This document shows, piece after piece, positions 6,534 through 13,353 of a stretch of 14,982 nucleotides of DNA. The notes under the pieces were generated by a model. It had not been told where the DNA came from. It did no database searches and saw only the letters and a list, made by a program, of their open reading frames with translations. The first letter of the stretch is position 1. The number at the start of each line of letters is the position of its first letter. The position numbers and the translations under genes are program-made. The DNA is from Clostridiales bacterium (GTDB lineage Bacteria > Bacillota > Clostridia > Christensenellales > Aristaeellaceae). The stretch lies in NCBI GenBank assembly GCA_004557125.1, contig SFET01000055.1, forward strand, positions 1-14,982, in the 5' to 3' direction.

Positions 6534-7904
6534 TCAGTTGTGAAAGATGTGGTGGATGCTGCGCCGCTCAAAGCCGTGCACCCAGTCCGACTTGCAATAG
6601 TAGAGCAGGAAGATGACCGAGCTGATGAACCAGGTGAGCGGGTAGCACCAGAACAGCACGCGGATGTCGTGCACGATGGTCATGGCGATGGAGATGAAGA
6701 TGATGCGCAGCACGCACCACACCGAGAGCATCACCAGCATCGGCACCGTGGCCCTGCCCGCGCCCCGGCACACGCCCGCCACGGCGTGAGAGAAGGCCAG
6801 CAGGCAGAAGAACAGGTTCTCGATCCGCGACTGGGTCACGGCGATGCGCACCACCTCGGGATCGCTGTTGAACAGCCGCGCAAGCGACGGCGCAAGCAGG
6901 GTCAGCAGCGCACCGATGATCTCCGCCAGCACCACCGAGGCGCAGATGCCGAAGCGCGCACCCTGCCTCGCGCGATCGTACTGCCGCGCGCCCAGGTTCT
7001 GGCTGACGAAGGTGGTCAGCGCCAAGGCGAAGCTGGTGATGGGCAGAAAGGCGAAGCCCTGGAGCTTGGCGTAGGTGCCGCAGGCCGCCATGGCATCGGA
7101 GCCGAAGGAATTGATGTAGCTCTGCACCAGCACGTTCGCGATGGAAATCACCGAGTTCTGTACGCCGGTGGGCAGGCCCATGCGCACGATCTCCTTCATC
7201 AGATCGAGGTGGAAGCGCAGCTTGTGCGGCTGCAGCTGATAGACCGTGCCCGGCTTGCGCAGGTGCAGATAGCACAGAAGCGCGCTGGCCGCCTGAGAGA
7301 TCACCGTGGCCACCGCCGCGGAGCCCACGCCCAGGTGGAACGCACCGATGAACAGCAGATCCAGCGCCACGTTCAATGCGGAGGAGAACAGCAGGTAGTA
7401 CAGCGGCCGGCGGCTGTCGCCCAGGGCGTTCATGATGCCGGTGAACACGTTGTAGAGCATCACCGCCATGGAGCCGAGGAAGTAGTTGCGGAAGTAGGCC
7501 ACGGAATTGTCCATCACGTCCGGTGCGGTGCCCATCCAGCGCAGCAGCACCGGCGAGAGCAGCACGCCCGCCACCGTGAGCACGATTCCCGCCGCCACGC
7601 CGAAGGCCGCCGTGGTGTGGATCGCCCGGGAGACCGTGTCGTACTCCTCCGCGCCGAAGTAGCGGGAGATGACCACGCCCGCGCCCAGGGCGATGCCGAT
7701 CATCAGCGCCGTGAGCAGCTGAATCAGCGAAGCCGAGGAGCTGACCGCCGCCAGCGCCTGCTTGCCCAGCAGGTTACCCACGATCACCGAGTCCGCCGCA
7801 TTGTACAGCTGCTGAAACAGCTGGCTCAGGAAGATGGGCGTTGCAAAGGCGATCATCGCGCGGCGCACGCTGCCGGTGGTCATGCTCTGGGTTCCGCTGT
7901 GCAT
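6534..7904 (-). CDS. MATE family efflux transporter
   Basis: An integral membrane protein of 456 residues, normal length, with about 12 hydrophobic segments in two halves of six. The N-terminal half shows the family pattern QQLYNAADSVIVGNLLG (31-47), with the conserved Asp38. A later ALNVALDLLFIG segment (176-187) is typical of the DinF/NorM-like clostridial branch. The second half begins near GLPTGVQNSVISIANVLVQS and includes a VSQNLGA motif. Such proteins export drugs or metabolites in exchange for Na+ or H+; the substrate cannot be predicted. The ATG at 7904 follows a modest AGAGAGG by 10 bp; an ATG seven codons downstream (MTTGS) is an alternative. It is the first gene of a two-gene operon with the aldo/keto reductase. 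Confidence 0.9.
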   Translation of the reverse strand: MHSGTQSMTTGSVRRAMIAFATPIFLSQLFQQLYNAADSVIVGNLLGKQALAAVSSSASLIQLLTALMIGIALGAGVVISRYFGAEEYDTVSRAIHTTAAFGVAAGIVLTVAGVLLSPVLLRWMGTAPDVMDNSVAYFRNYFLGSMAVMLYNVFTGIMNALGDSRRPLYYLLFSSALNVALDLLFIGAFHLGVGSAAVATVISQAASALLCYLHLRKPGTVYQLQPHKLRFHLDLMKEIVRMGLPTGVQNSVISIANVLVQSYINSFGSDAMAACGTYAKLQGFAFLPITSFALALTTFVSQNLGARQYDRARQGARFGICASVVLAEIIGALLTLLAPSLARLFNSDPEVVRIAVTQSRIENLFFCLLAFSHAVAGVCRGAGRATVPMLVMLSVWCVLRIIFISIAMTIVHDIRVLFWCYPLTWFISSVIFLLYYCKSDWVHGFERRSIHHIFHN

Positions 7905-7934
7905 GGGACTCTGACCTCTCTCTTTCGTACGGCA

Positions 7935-7952
7935 GCCTCCCCCTTCGGAGGC
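7935..7952 (-). other. Leader hairpin ahead of the MATE gene
   Basis: GCCTCC and GGAGGC (6 bp, 6-nt loop) lie in the predicted 5' leader, about 30 bp before the start codon and 14 bp from the ribosome binding site. It may modulate translation or be a dispersed GC hairpin; nothing further supports a role. Confidence 0.35.
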
Positions 7953-7979
7953 CGCGCATCGGACGGTTTCTTTCCTTCC

Positions 7980-8008
7980 ATATTACCCGCTCTGTGTAAA
8001 GCCCGCAA
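7980..8008 (-). promoter_or_regulatory. Possible promoter of the MATE-reductase operon
   Basis: On the minus strand, TTGCGG (8003-8008) and TAATAT (7980-7985) are separated by 17 bp. Each matches the sigma-A consensus only partly (3/6 and 4/6). The position, between the ftsH terminator and the MATE gene, is sensible, giving a leader of about 70 nt. Confidence 0.4.
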
Positions 8009-8050
8009 GGCCAATCTCCTGCATTTGCAGGATTTTGCCCGAAAAGCAGA

Positions 8051-8085
8051 CAAAAGCGCCGGTTTGAATCGCTTCAAACCGGCGC
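8051..8085 (-). terminator. Rho-independent terminator of ftsH
   Basis: A perfect 13-bp stem (GCGCCGGTTTGAA with TTCAAACCGGCGC) has loop GCGA on the transcribed strand, a GNRA-type tetraloop. It is followed by TTTTG. It starts 12 bp after the ftsH stop, and no such tract exists on the other strand. Confidence 0.9.
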
Positions 8086-8096
8086 GTGCATGCGCG

Positions 8097-9908
8097 TCAG
8101 CCGTTGAGGATCTGCATGAATTCCTCGCCGGTGATGGTCTCGCGCTGATAGAGGTACTCGGTCAGCTCGTTGAGCTTGACGCGGTTGTCCATCAGGATGC
8201 GGATGGCCTTTTCGTGCTGCTTCTTCACCAGCTCCACAACCTGCTTGTCGATCCGCGTCTGGGTCTCGGCGGAGCATGCCAGCGATGCGTCGCCGCCCAG
8301 GTACTGGTTCGTGACGTTCTCCATGGCCACCATGTCGAACTCCTCGCTCATGCCGTAGCGTGCGATCATCGCCCGGGCCAGCTTCGTGGCCTGCTCGATG
8401 TCGTTGGCTGCGCCGGTGGTCACGGAGCCGAACATCACTTCCTCGGCCGCGCGTCCGCCGGTGAAGGTGGCGATCTTGTTCTCGATCTCCTCCTTGCTCA
8501 TCAGGTAGTGGTTGCCCTCCTCCACCTGCATGGTGTAGCCCAGCGCGCCGGAGGTGCGGGGAATGATGGTGATCTTCTGCACCGGGGCGGAGTTGGTCTG
8601 CTTCGCCGCCACCAGCGCGTGGCCGATCTCGTGGGCCGACACGATGCGCTTCTCCTCGGCGGTGAGGATGGCGTTCTTCTTCTGGTAGCCCGCGATGACC
8701 ACCTCGATGGATTCCTCCAGATCCGCCTGGGTCGCGCCCTTGCGGCCGTCGCGCACCGCGCGCAGCGCAGCTTCGTTGACGATGTTGGCAAGCTCCGCGC
8801 CGGATGCGCCGCTGGCCATGCGGGCGACCTTCTCAAAGTCTACCGGTCCCTCGATCTTGATCTTCTTCGCGTGCACCTTCAGGATCTCCTCGCGACCCTT
8901 CAGGTCGGGCAGCTCCACCGGAACGCGGCGATCGAAGCGGCCGGGACGGGTCAGCGCCGGGTCGAGGGACTCCGGACGGTTCGTCGCCGCCAGGATGATC
9001 ACGCCGTTGTTGCCCTCGAAGCCATCCATCTCGGTCAGCAGCTGGTTCAGCGTCTGCTCGCGCTCGTCGTTGCCACCCATCTGACCGTCGCGCTTCTTGC
9101 CGATGGCGTCGATCTCGTCGATGAACACGATGCACGGGGCCTTTTCCTTCGCCTGCTTAAACAGGTCGCGCACCTTGCTCGCGCCCATGCCCACGAACAT
9201 CTCCACGAATTCCGAACCGGACATGGAGAAGAAGGGCACATTCGCCTCGCCGGCCACAGCCTTGGCAAGCATCGTCTTGCCGGTGCCGGGAGGGCCGACC
9301 AGCAGGATGCCCTTGGGCATCTGCGCGCCGATCTCCTTGTACTTTTCGGGCGTGTGCAGATAGTCCACGATCTCGGCCAGGTTCTCCTTGGCCTCGTCCT
9401 CGCCGGCCACATCGGCGAATTTGATGCCGTCCGACGACTGCACGTAGACCTTGGCGTTGCTCTTGCCCATGTTGAACATCATGGAATTCGCGCCGCCGGA
9501 GGACTTCATCAGCTTGCGGGTGAGCAGCTGGCCCAGCAGCACAAAGATCAGCACCGGCAGTACCCAGCTCAGGAAGATGTTCAAAAGCGGCGACATCTCC
9601 TCGATGATCTCGCCGGAGAACTTCGCGCCGGATTCGTACAGGCGCTCGGTGCGGTTCGGGTCGTCCATCAGGCCGGTCTCGTAGACCTGTTTGCCCTCCT
9701 TGTCCGTAAACAGGATGCGGTTGGACTGGATCTCCACCTCGCCGATCTCCTGATTCTCCGTCATGGAGATAAATGTACCGTAATCCACTTCCTGGATTCG
9801 CATTTCGCTGATGTTGGGCATCAGCAGGGCATTGAACAGAATCAGCGCCACCATGACCAGCAGATAGTAGAATATCAGCGGCTTTTTCGGTGATTTGACA
9901 GTATTCAC
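8097..9908 (-). CDS. ftsH: ATP-dependent zinc metalloprotease FtsH
   Basis: A membrane-anchored AAA+ protease that degrades damaged membrane proteins and some soluble regulators as a hexamer. The order is canonical in 603 residues: a membrane helix (about 10-30), an extracytoplasmic domain, a second helix (about 108-129), then the AAA module with Walker A GPPGTGKT (205-212), Walker B VFIDEIDA (261-268) and the second region of homology ending in RPGRFDRR (321-328). The zinc site is HEIGH (426-430), with the likely third ligand D503 in TGAANDIEQAT. HEIGH replaces the more frequent HEAGH but keeps HExxH. The length is at the short end of the family, with no long C-terminal tail. The start is a GTG at 9908, preceded by GGAAGGGGGG. 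It is monocistronic, with its own promoter and terminator. Confidence 0.97.
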   Translation of the reverse strand: MNTVKSPKKPLIFYYLLVMVALILFNALLMPNISEMRIQEVDYGTFISMTENQEIGEVEIQSNRILFTDKEGKQVYETGLMDDPNRTERLYESGAKFSGEIIEEMSPLLNIFLSWVLPVLIFVLLGQLLTRKLMKSSGGANSMMFNMGKSNAKVYVQSSDGIKFADVAGEDEAKENLAEIVDYLHTPEKYKEIGAQMPKGILLVGPPGTGKTMLAKAVAGEANVPFFSMSGSEFVEMFVGMGASKVRDLFKQAKEKAPCIVFIDEIDAIGKKRDGQMGGNDEREQTLNQLLTEMDGFEGNNGVIILAATNRPESLDPALTRPGRFDRRVPVELPDLKGREEILKVHAKKIKIEGPVDFEKVARMASGASGAELANIVNEAALRAVRDGRKGATQADLEESIEVVIAGYQKKNAILTAEEKRIVSAHEIGHALVAAKQTNSAPVQKITIIPRTSGALGYTMQVEEGNHYLMSKEEIENKIATFTGGRAAEEVMFGSVTTGAANDIEQATKLARAMIARYGMSEEFDMVAMENVTNQYLGGDASLACSAETQTRIDKQVVELVKKQHEKAIRILMDNRVKLNELTEYLYQRETITGEEFMQILNG

Positions 9909-9952
9909 ACGGTTTCCCCCCTTCCGTTTTCTCTCGTCATCCCTTGCGATGT

Positions 9953-9981
9953 ATGATATTCCACAAATGTAAATTCAACAA
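9953..9981 (-). promoter_or_regulatory. Predicted ftsH promoter
   Basis: On the minus strand, TTGTTG (9976-9981) and TATCAT (9953-9958) are separated by exactly 17 bp. The -10 differs from consensus at one base and the -35 at two or three. The leader would be about 40 nt and contains a strong purine-rich ribosome binding site. Confidence 0.6.
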
Positions 9982-10000
9982 CAACTCCGGACAAAGAATG

Positions 10001-10021
10001 GGATTTTTGCTGCAAAAATCC
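10001..10021. promoter_or_regulatory. Perfect inverted repeat upstream of the ftsH promoter
   Basis: GGATTTTTG and CAAAAATCC (9 bp each) flank the 3-nt centre CTG, 19 bp upstream of the predicted -35. It could be an operator for ftsH or a hairpin in the purB 3' region, though the purB terminator ends transcription before it. It does not match the CIRCE or CtsR consensus. Confidence 0.4.
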
Positions 10022-10086
10022 ACACGCATGCGCATATTTTTCTCGCCCGTCTGTACTTCTGCTGCGATTCCGAGGGAAGTTTGGAC

Positions 10087-10127
10087 AAAAAGCGCGCCCG
10101 CAATCCGTTTTGGGATTGCGGGCGCGC
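10087..10127 (-). terminator. Rho-independent terminator of purB
   Basis: A perfect 15-bp stem (GCGCGCCCGCAATCC with GGATTGCGGGCGCGC) has loop CAAAAC on the transcribed strand and is followed directly by TTTTT. It lies 12 bp after the purB stop and is among the strongest terminators in the window. Confidence 0.93.
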
Positions 10128-10139
10128 GGCGATGTTCGA

Positions 10140-11564
10140 TCAGATTTTGATCTCGCCCATGTCGAAGGGCTGTGCGCCGTCCAGAATGGGCTGGATGACC
10201 TTCGTCACGAAGCGCTCGGCCTGTTCGCCGGCGCGGCCGGTGTACTTCTCCGGGGCCAGCAGCGTTGAGAGCTGCTCGTGATCCATCGGGAAGGCGGGGT
10301 CGGCGGCGATGCGCTGCATCAGGTCGCTCTCCAGACCCTCCTGCTTCATGCGGGCTGCGGCGGCCTGGGAGTGCACGCGGATGCGCTCGTGAATCTCCTG
10401 GCGATCCGCGCCGTTCTTGACGCAGGCCATGATCACGTCCTCGGTGGCCATGAAGGGCAGGTTTTCGTTCACGCGCTTGCCGATCATCTTGGGGTATACC
10501 ACCATGCCGTCGGCGACGTTGGCGTAGAGCTCCAGCACCGCGTCGGTGGACAGGAAGGCCTCGGGCAGGGACAGGCGGCGGTTGGCGCTGTCGTCCAGCG
10601 TGCGCTCGAACCACTGGGTGGAGGCGGTCATCTGCGCGTCCTGCACCAGCGCCATCACATGGCGGCTCAGGGCACAGATGCGCTCGCTGCGCATGGGATT
10701 GCGCTTGTAGGCCATGGCGGAGGAGCCGATCTGGTTCTTCTCAAAGGGCTCCTCGATCTCGCGGAAGGACTGCAACAGGCGCAGATCCTGGGCGAACTTG
10801 TAGGCGCTCTGGGCGATGGAGGACAGGGCGCTGAGCACGCGGCTGTCCAGCTTGCGGGGATAGGTCTGGCCGGACACGTCGAACACGGCCTTCATGCCCA
10901 TCTTGTCTGCGATGCGTCTCTCCAGCTCGTCTACCTTTTCGCCGTCGCCGTCGAACAGCTCCATGAAGCTCACCTGCGTGCCGGTCGCGCCGCGGTTGCC
11001 CAGCAGCTTCAGCGCGTCCGTCGCGTCGTCCAGCTCGTCCAGATCCATGTACAGATCCTGAAGCCACAGGCAGGCGCGCTTGCCCACGGTGGTCAGCTGC
11101 GCGGGCTGCAGGTGGGTGTAGCCCAGGCAGGGCAGATCCTTGTACTCCAGCGCAAACTTCGACAGGCGGCGCATGACCTCGATCAGCTTGGAGCGGATCA
11201 GCTGCATCGCGTCGCGCAGCATCAGGATGTCGGCGTTGTCGGTGACGTAGCAGCTGGTCGCGCCCAGGTGGATGATGCCCCGGGCATTGGGGCACACGTC
11301 GCCGTAGGCGTGCACGTGGGCCATCACGTCGTGGCGCACGCGCTCCTCGTGGCGGCGGGCCGCGTCGTAGTCGATGTCGTCGATGTGCGCCTTCAGCTCG
11401 TCCACCTGCGCCTGGGTGATGGGCAGGCCCAGCTCCATCTCGGACTCCGCCAGCGCCACCCACAGCTTGCGCCAGGTGGTGAACTTGCGGTCGGGAGAGA
11501 AGATGTACTGCATCTCCTTGCTTGCGTAGCGGCTGTTCAGCGGGCTTTCATAGGTATTCTTCAT
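10140..11564 (-). CDS. purB: Adenylosuccinate lyase
   Basis: A cytoplasmic enzyme acting twice in purine synthesis: it cleaves SAICAR to AICAR, and adenylosuccinate to AMP, releasing fumarate each time. The 474-residue protein shows the fumarase/aspartase superfamily layout. A first conserved block contains RHDVMAH (77-83, H78). The general-acid region is YTHLQPAQ (149-156, H151). The flexible signature loop is GSSAMAYKRNP (280-290), with the catalytic serine at 281 or 282. Length and sequence resemble the animal-type branch also found in clostridia rather than the shorter Bacillus enzyme. The ATG at 11564 is preceded by GGAGG (11572-11576, 7 bp). It lies downstream of purA, with a structured 231-bp gap in between. 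Confidence 0.96.
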   Translation of the reverse strand: MKNTYESPLNSRYASKEMQYIFSPDRKFTTWRKLWVALAESEMELGLPITQAQVDELKAHIDDIDYDAARRHEERVRHDVMAHVHAYGDVCPNARGIIHLGATSCYVTDNADILMLRDAMQLIRSKLIEVMRRLSKFALEYKDLPCLGYTHLQPAQLTTVGKRACLWLQDLYMDLDELDDATDALKLLGNRGATGTQVSFMELFDGDGEKVDELERRIADKMGMKAVFDVSGQTYPRKLDSRVLSALSSIAQSAYKFAQDLRLLQSFREIEEPFEKNQIGSSAMAYKRNPMRSERICALSRHVMALVQDAQMTASTQWFERTLDDSANRRLSLPEAFLSTDAVLELYANVADGMVVYPKMIGKRVNENLPFMATEDVIMACVKNGADRQEIHERIRVHSQAAAARMKQEGLESDLMQRIAADPAFPMDHEQLSTLLAPEKYTGRAGEQAERFVTKVIQPILDGAQPFDMGEIKI

Positions 11565-11610
11565 CTATATTCCTCCATCGGGATTCAGACATTGGAAGGG
11601 GGGAATTCTT

Positions 11611-11628
11611 CTCCTGGTTTATCAGGAG
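11611..11628 (-). other. Small hairpin in the purB leader
   Basis: CTCCTG and CAGGAG (6 bp, 6-nt loop) lie 46 bp before the purB start. The CAGGAG arm resembles a ribosome binding site but has no gene behind it. This is the last of the hairpins in the purA-purB gap. Confidence 0.4.
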
Positions 11629-11653
11629 CATGTGCGGACGAACCATTAAAATC

Positions 11654-11680
11654 GTACCCGGCGGCATGTACGGCGGGTAC
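11654..11680 (-). terminator. Hairpin with weak T-tract in the purA-purB gap
   Basis: GTACCCG and CGGGTAC (7 bp, 13-nt loop) are followed on the minus strand by ATTTTAAT. It could act as an intrinsic terminator or attenuator ahead of purB; the short stem makes this uncertain. Confidence 0.4.
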
Positions 11681-11686
11681 GGGGCT

Positions 11687-11704
11687 GATTCTCGCAAGAG
11701 AATC
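11687..11704 (-). other. GATTCTC/GAGAATC hairpin
   Basis: A perfect 7-bp stem with a 4-nt loop, GCAA on the plus strand and TTGC on the minus strand. It sits between two other inverted repeats in the purA-purB gap. On the plus strand the loop is a GNRA tetraloop, but no plus-strand transcript is known here. Confidence 0.45.
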
Positions 11705-11713
11705 GCTTCCTTG

Positions 11714-11753
11714 CAAAATTTCATTGTGTCGCTTGCGGCGCGATGAAATTTTG
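11714..11753. repeat. AT-rich 11-bp inverted repeat with 18-nt centre
   Basis: CAAAATTTCAT and ATGAAATTTTG form a perfect 11-bp stem around an 18-nt centre that contains CGC and GCG. Its AT-rich arms contrast with the surrounding GC-rich sequence, which suggests an inserted small repeat element rather than a gene leader. It lies in the purA-purB gap. Confidence 0.5.
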
Positions 11754-11764
11754 AGGGGGTGGCA

Positions 11765-11790
11765 GTGGCGGGGGACCTGTCCCCCGCCAC
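11765..11790 (-). terminator. GC-rich hairpin directly after purA
   Basis: GTGGCGGGGGAC and GTCCCCCGCCAC form a perfect 12-bp stem with a 2-nt loop, beginning 5 bp after the purA stop. No T-tract follows, so it may protect the purA mRNA end or pause polymerase rather than terminate it. It may belong to a dispersed repeat. Confidence 0.5.
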
Positions 11791-11795
11791 AAATC

Positions 11796-13070
11796 TTATC
11801 GGATGATCAGCGCCTCGCGCTCCGGGCCGACGGACACGTACTTGATCGGGCAGCCGACCTGTTTCTCCAGGAACAGCACGTAGTCCTGCGCGGCCTTGGG
11901 CAGCTCCTCCCAGCTGCGGCACTTGGAGATGTCGCAGCCCCAGCCGGGCAGCGTCTCGTACACGGGCTCGCAGCCGTACAGCTCGGCGGTGTAGGGGAAG
12001 CGGGTGGTCTGCTCGCCGTCCTTGCGGTAGGCGACGCACACCGGGATCTCCTTCAGGTAGGACAGCACGTCGATCTTGGTCAGCGCCAGCGCGGTGGTCG
12101 CCTGCAGCTTGGTGCCGTACTTGGTGGCGGGCACGTCGAACCATGCCACGCGGCGGGGACGACCGGTGGCCGCGCCGTACTCCGCGCCGGCCTCGCGCAG
12201 GTCGTGTGCCGCTTCGCCGTCCAGCTCGCCCACGAACGGGCCCTCGCCCACGCAGGTGGAGTAGGCCTTGGTCACGCCAACGACCTCGTTCACCTTCAGG
12301 AAGGGGCAGCCGCTGCCCACCGGCGCATAGGCCGAGATGGGGTTGGAGGACGAGGTGAAGGGATAGATGCCGTAGTCGATGTCGCGCAGCGCGCCCAGCT
12401 GGGCCTCGAACATGATGCTCTTGCCGTCGGCCTGCGCGCGCTCCAGCAGCTCGAAGGCGTCGCAGATGTGGGGCTTGAGGATCTCGCCGTACTGCTCGAT
12501 CCAGGCAAGAACCTCGTCGTAGGACACCGGCTGCTGGCCGTAGCCCGCGACGAATACGGTGTTCTTCCAGTCGATCAGGCGGCGCAGGTGCTCCCGCAGC
12601 GCTTCGGGATGGAGCAGATCGCCCATCTGGATGGCCTTCTTCATGTACTTGTCGCCGTAGATGGGGCTGATGCCGCGGCGGGTGGAGCCGTAGGCGTTCT
12701 TGCCCAGGCGCTCCTCCTCCCACTGATCCTGCGCGGGATGAATCGGCAGCACCATCATGGCGCGGTCGGAAATCTTGAGATTGTCGGGAGTGATCTTCAC
12801 GCCGGCGGCGCGCAGGCGGTCGATCTCGCCGCACAGGTGCTTCAGGTCAACCACAGCGCCCGCACCCAGCAGGTTGATGGTCTCCGGATGGAAGATGCCC
12901 GACGGCAGCAGGTTCAGCGCGAATTTGCCGTACTCGTTGATGACCGTGTGGCCGGCGTTGTTGCCGCCCTGATAGCGCACAACCACCTGGAACTGATCCG
13001 CAAAGTAGTCCACCATGCGGCCCTTGCCCTCGTCGCCCCAGTTGATGCCCACGATTGCACAATTGCTCAT
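11796..13070 (-). CDS. purA: Adenylosuccinate synthetase
   Basis: A cytoplasmic GTP-dependent enzyme that joins IMP and aspartate to give adenylosuccinate, the committed step to AMP. The 424-residue length is normal. The N-terminus carries the GTP loop GINWGDEGKGR (8-18) with catalytic Asp13, and GGNNAGHT (35-42) with catalytic His41, at the same numbers as in the E. coli enzyme. YGSTRRGI, with its IMP-binding arginines, follows in the first half. The sequence resembles a clostridial branch with LPSGIFHPE rather than the E. coli form. The ATG at 13070 is chosen because GGAGG lies 9 bp ahead and the protein begins as the family does; the longer frame to 13211 is non-homologous leader. Divergent from guaA and upstream of purB. 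Confidence 0.96.
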   Translation of the reverse strand: MSNCAIVGINWGDEGKGRMVDYFADQFQVVVRYQGGNNAGHTVINEYGKFALNLLPSGIFHPETINLLGAGAVVDLKHLCGEIDRLRAAGVKITPDNLKISDRAMMVLPIHPAQDQWEEERLGKNAYGSTRRGISPIYGDKYMKKAIQMGDLLHPEALREHLRRLIDWKNTVFVAGYGQQPVSYDEVLAWIEQYGEILKPHICDAFELLERAQADGKSIMFEAQLGALRDIDYGIYPFTSSSNPISAYAPVGSGCPFLKVNEVVGVTKAYSTCVGEGPFVGELDGEAAHDLREAGAEYGAATGRPRRVAWFDVPATKYGTKLQATTALALTKIDVLSYLKEIPVCVAYRKDGEQTTRFPYTAELYGCEPVYETLPGWGCDISKCRSWEELPKAAQDYVLFLEKQVGCPIKYVSVGPEREALIIR

Positions 13071-13111
13071 TGAAACATTCCTCCGTTGTTCGATCAATAA
13101 AGCCTGTTGAA

Positions 13112-13149
13112 GGACGGGCACGCCCGTCCGCGCGGCCGCTCTGCCGCGC
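13112..13149 (-). other. Two abutting GC hairpins in the purA leader
   Basis: GCGCGGC/GCCGCGC (13130-13149, 7 bp, 6-nt loop) is followed without a spare base by GGACGGG/CCCGTCC (13112-13129, 7 bp, 4-nt loop). Both would form in the purA 5' leader about 40 nt before the start codon. No T-tract follows and no purine riboswitch core is recognisable. Confidence 0.55.
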
Positions 13150-13204
13150 ATACCTTCTATAACATTCGATATTCTTCCGAGAATTCCTGCGATCTTGTGC
13201 AGAA

Positions 13205-13233
13205 TTAACATAAATCCGCGATTGATTTATCAA
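13205..13233 (-). promoter_or_regulatory. Possible purA promoter
   Basis: On the minus strand, TTGATA (13228-13233) lies 17 bp from TGTTAA (13205-13210). The -35 is good and the -10 poor; TATGTT at 15-bp spacing is an alternative. The -35 directly abuts the PurBox-like site, which supports the placement. Confidence 0.4.
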
Positions 13234-13246
13234 AATACCGAACAAT
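13234..13246 (+). promoter_or_regulatory. PurBox-like site (PurR operator candidate)
   Basis: AATACCGAACAAT matches the Bacillus subtilis PurBox consensus AWWWCCGAACWWT at all 13 positions. It lies between the divergent purA and guaA promoters and touches the predicted purA -35. A degenerate inverted partner with GTTCAGG (13268-13274) lies 24 bp away core to core, close to the spacing of paired PurBoxes. Confidence 0.6.
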
Positions 13247-13255
13247 ATACATGAT

Positions 13256-13267
13256 AAAAATTTTTTT
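13256..13267. promoter_or_regulatory. A-tract/T-tract between the two purine promoters
   Basis: AAAAATTTTTTT stands out in GC-rich surroundings. Such tracts bend DNA and can act as UP elements; it lies about 22 bp upstream of the guaA -35 and between the two PurBox halves. Confidence 0.4.
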
Positions 13268-13288
13268 GTTCAGGTTAACGGGATCGCA

Positions 13289-13317
13289 ATGACAAAGCAT
13301 CCGCGCGCGGTTATAAT
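13289..13317 (+). promoter_or_regulatory. Strong predicted guaA promoter
   Basis: ATGACA (13289-13294, one mismatch to TTGACA) and a perfect TATAAT (13312-13317) are separated by 17 bp. Transcription should start near 13324, leaving about 30 nt before the start codon, too short for a riboswitch. Confidence 0.8.
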
Positions 13318-13353
13318 AAGTGCAAATCTGAATCAACAGGAGGCGGTTGCTGC

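Noticed and set aside
8017..8032. Plus-strand hairpin TCCTGC/GCAGGA followed by TTTT
   Set aside because: No plus-strand gene lies upstream to terminate, and the stem is only 6 bp.
6468..9893. Open frame of 1141 codons on the plus strand
   Set aside because: It lies antisense to the reductase start, the MATE gene and ftsH, has a His/Gln/Arg/Ala-rich composition, and matches no family. It is a by-product of high GC and codon bias.
10278..13073. Open frame of 931 codons on the plus strand
   Set aside because: It is antisense to purB and purA and shows the same biased composition with no recognisable domain.
13067..13078. Three-codon minigene ATG TTT CAA TGA overlapping the purA start
   Set aside because: The ribosome binding site is only one base from this ATG, too close for use; its spacing suits the purA ATG.
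13071..13230. Purine or other riboswitch ahead of purA
   Set aside because: The leader is long enough, but I could not recognise a conserved purine, PRPP or ppGpp riboswitch core; only simple GC hairpins are visible.
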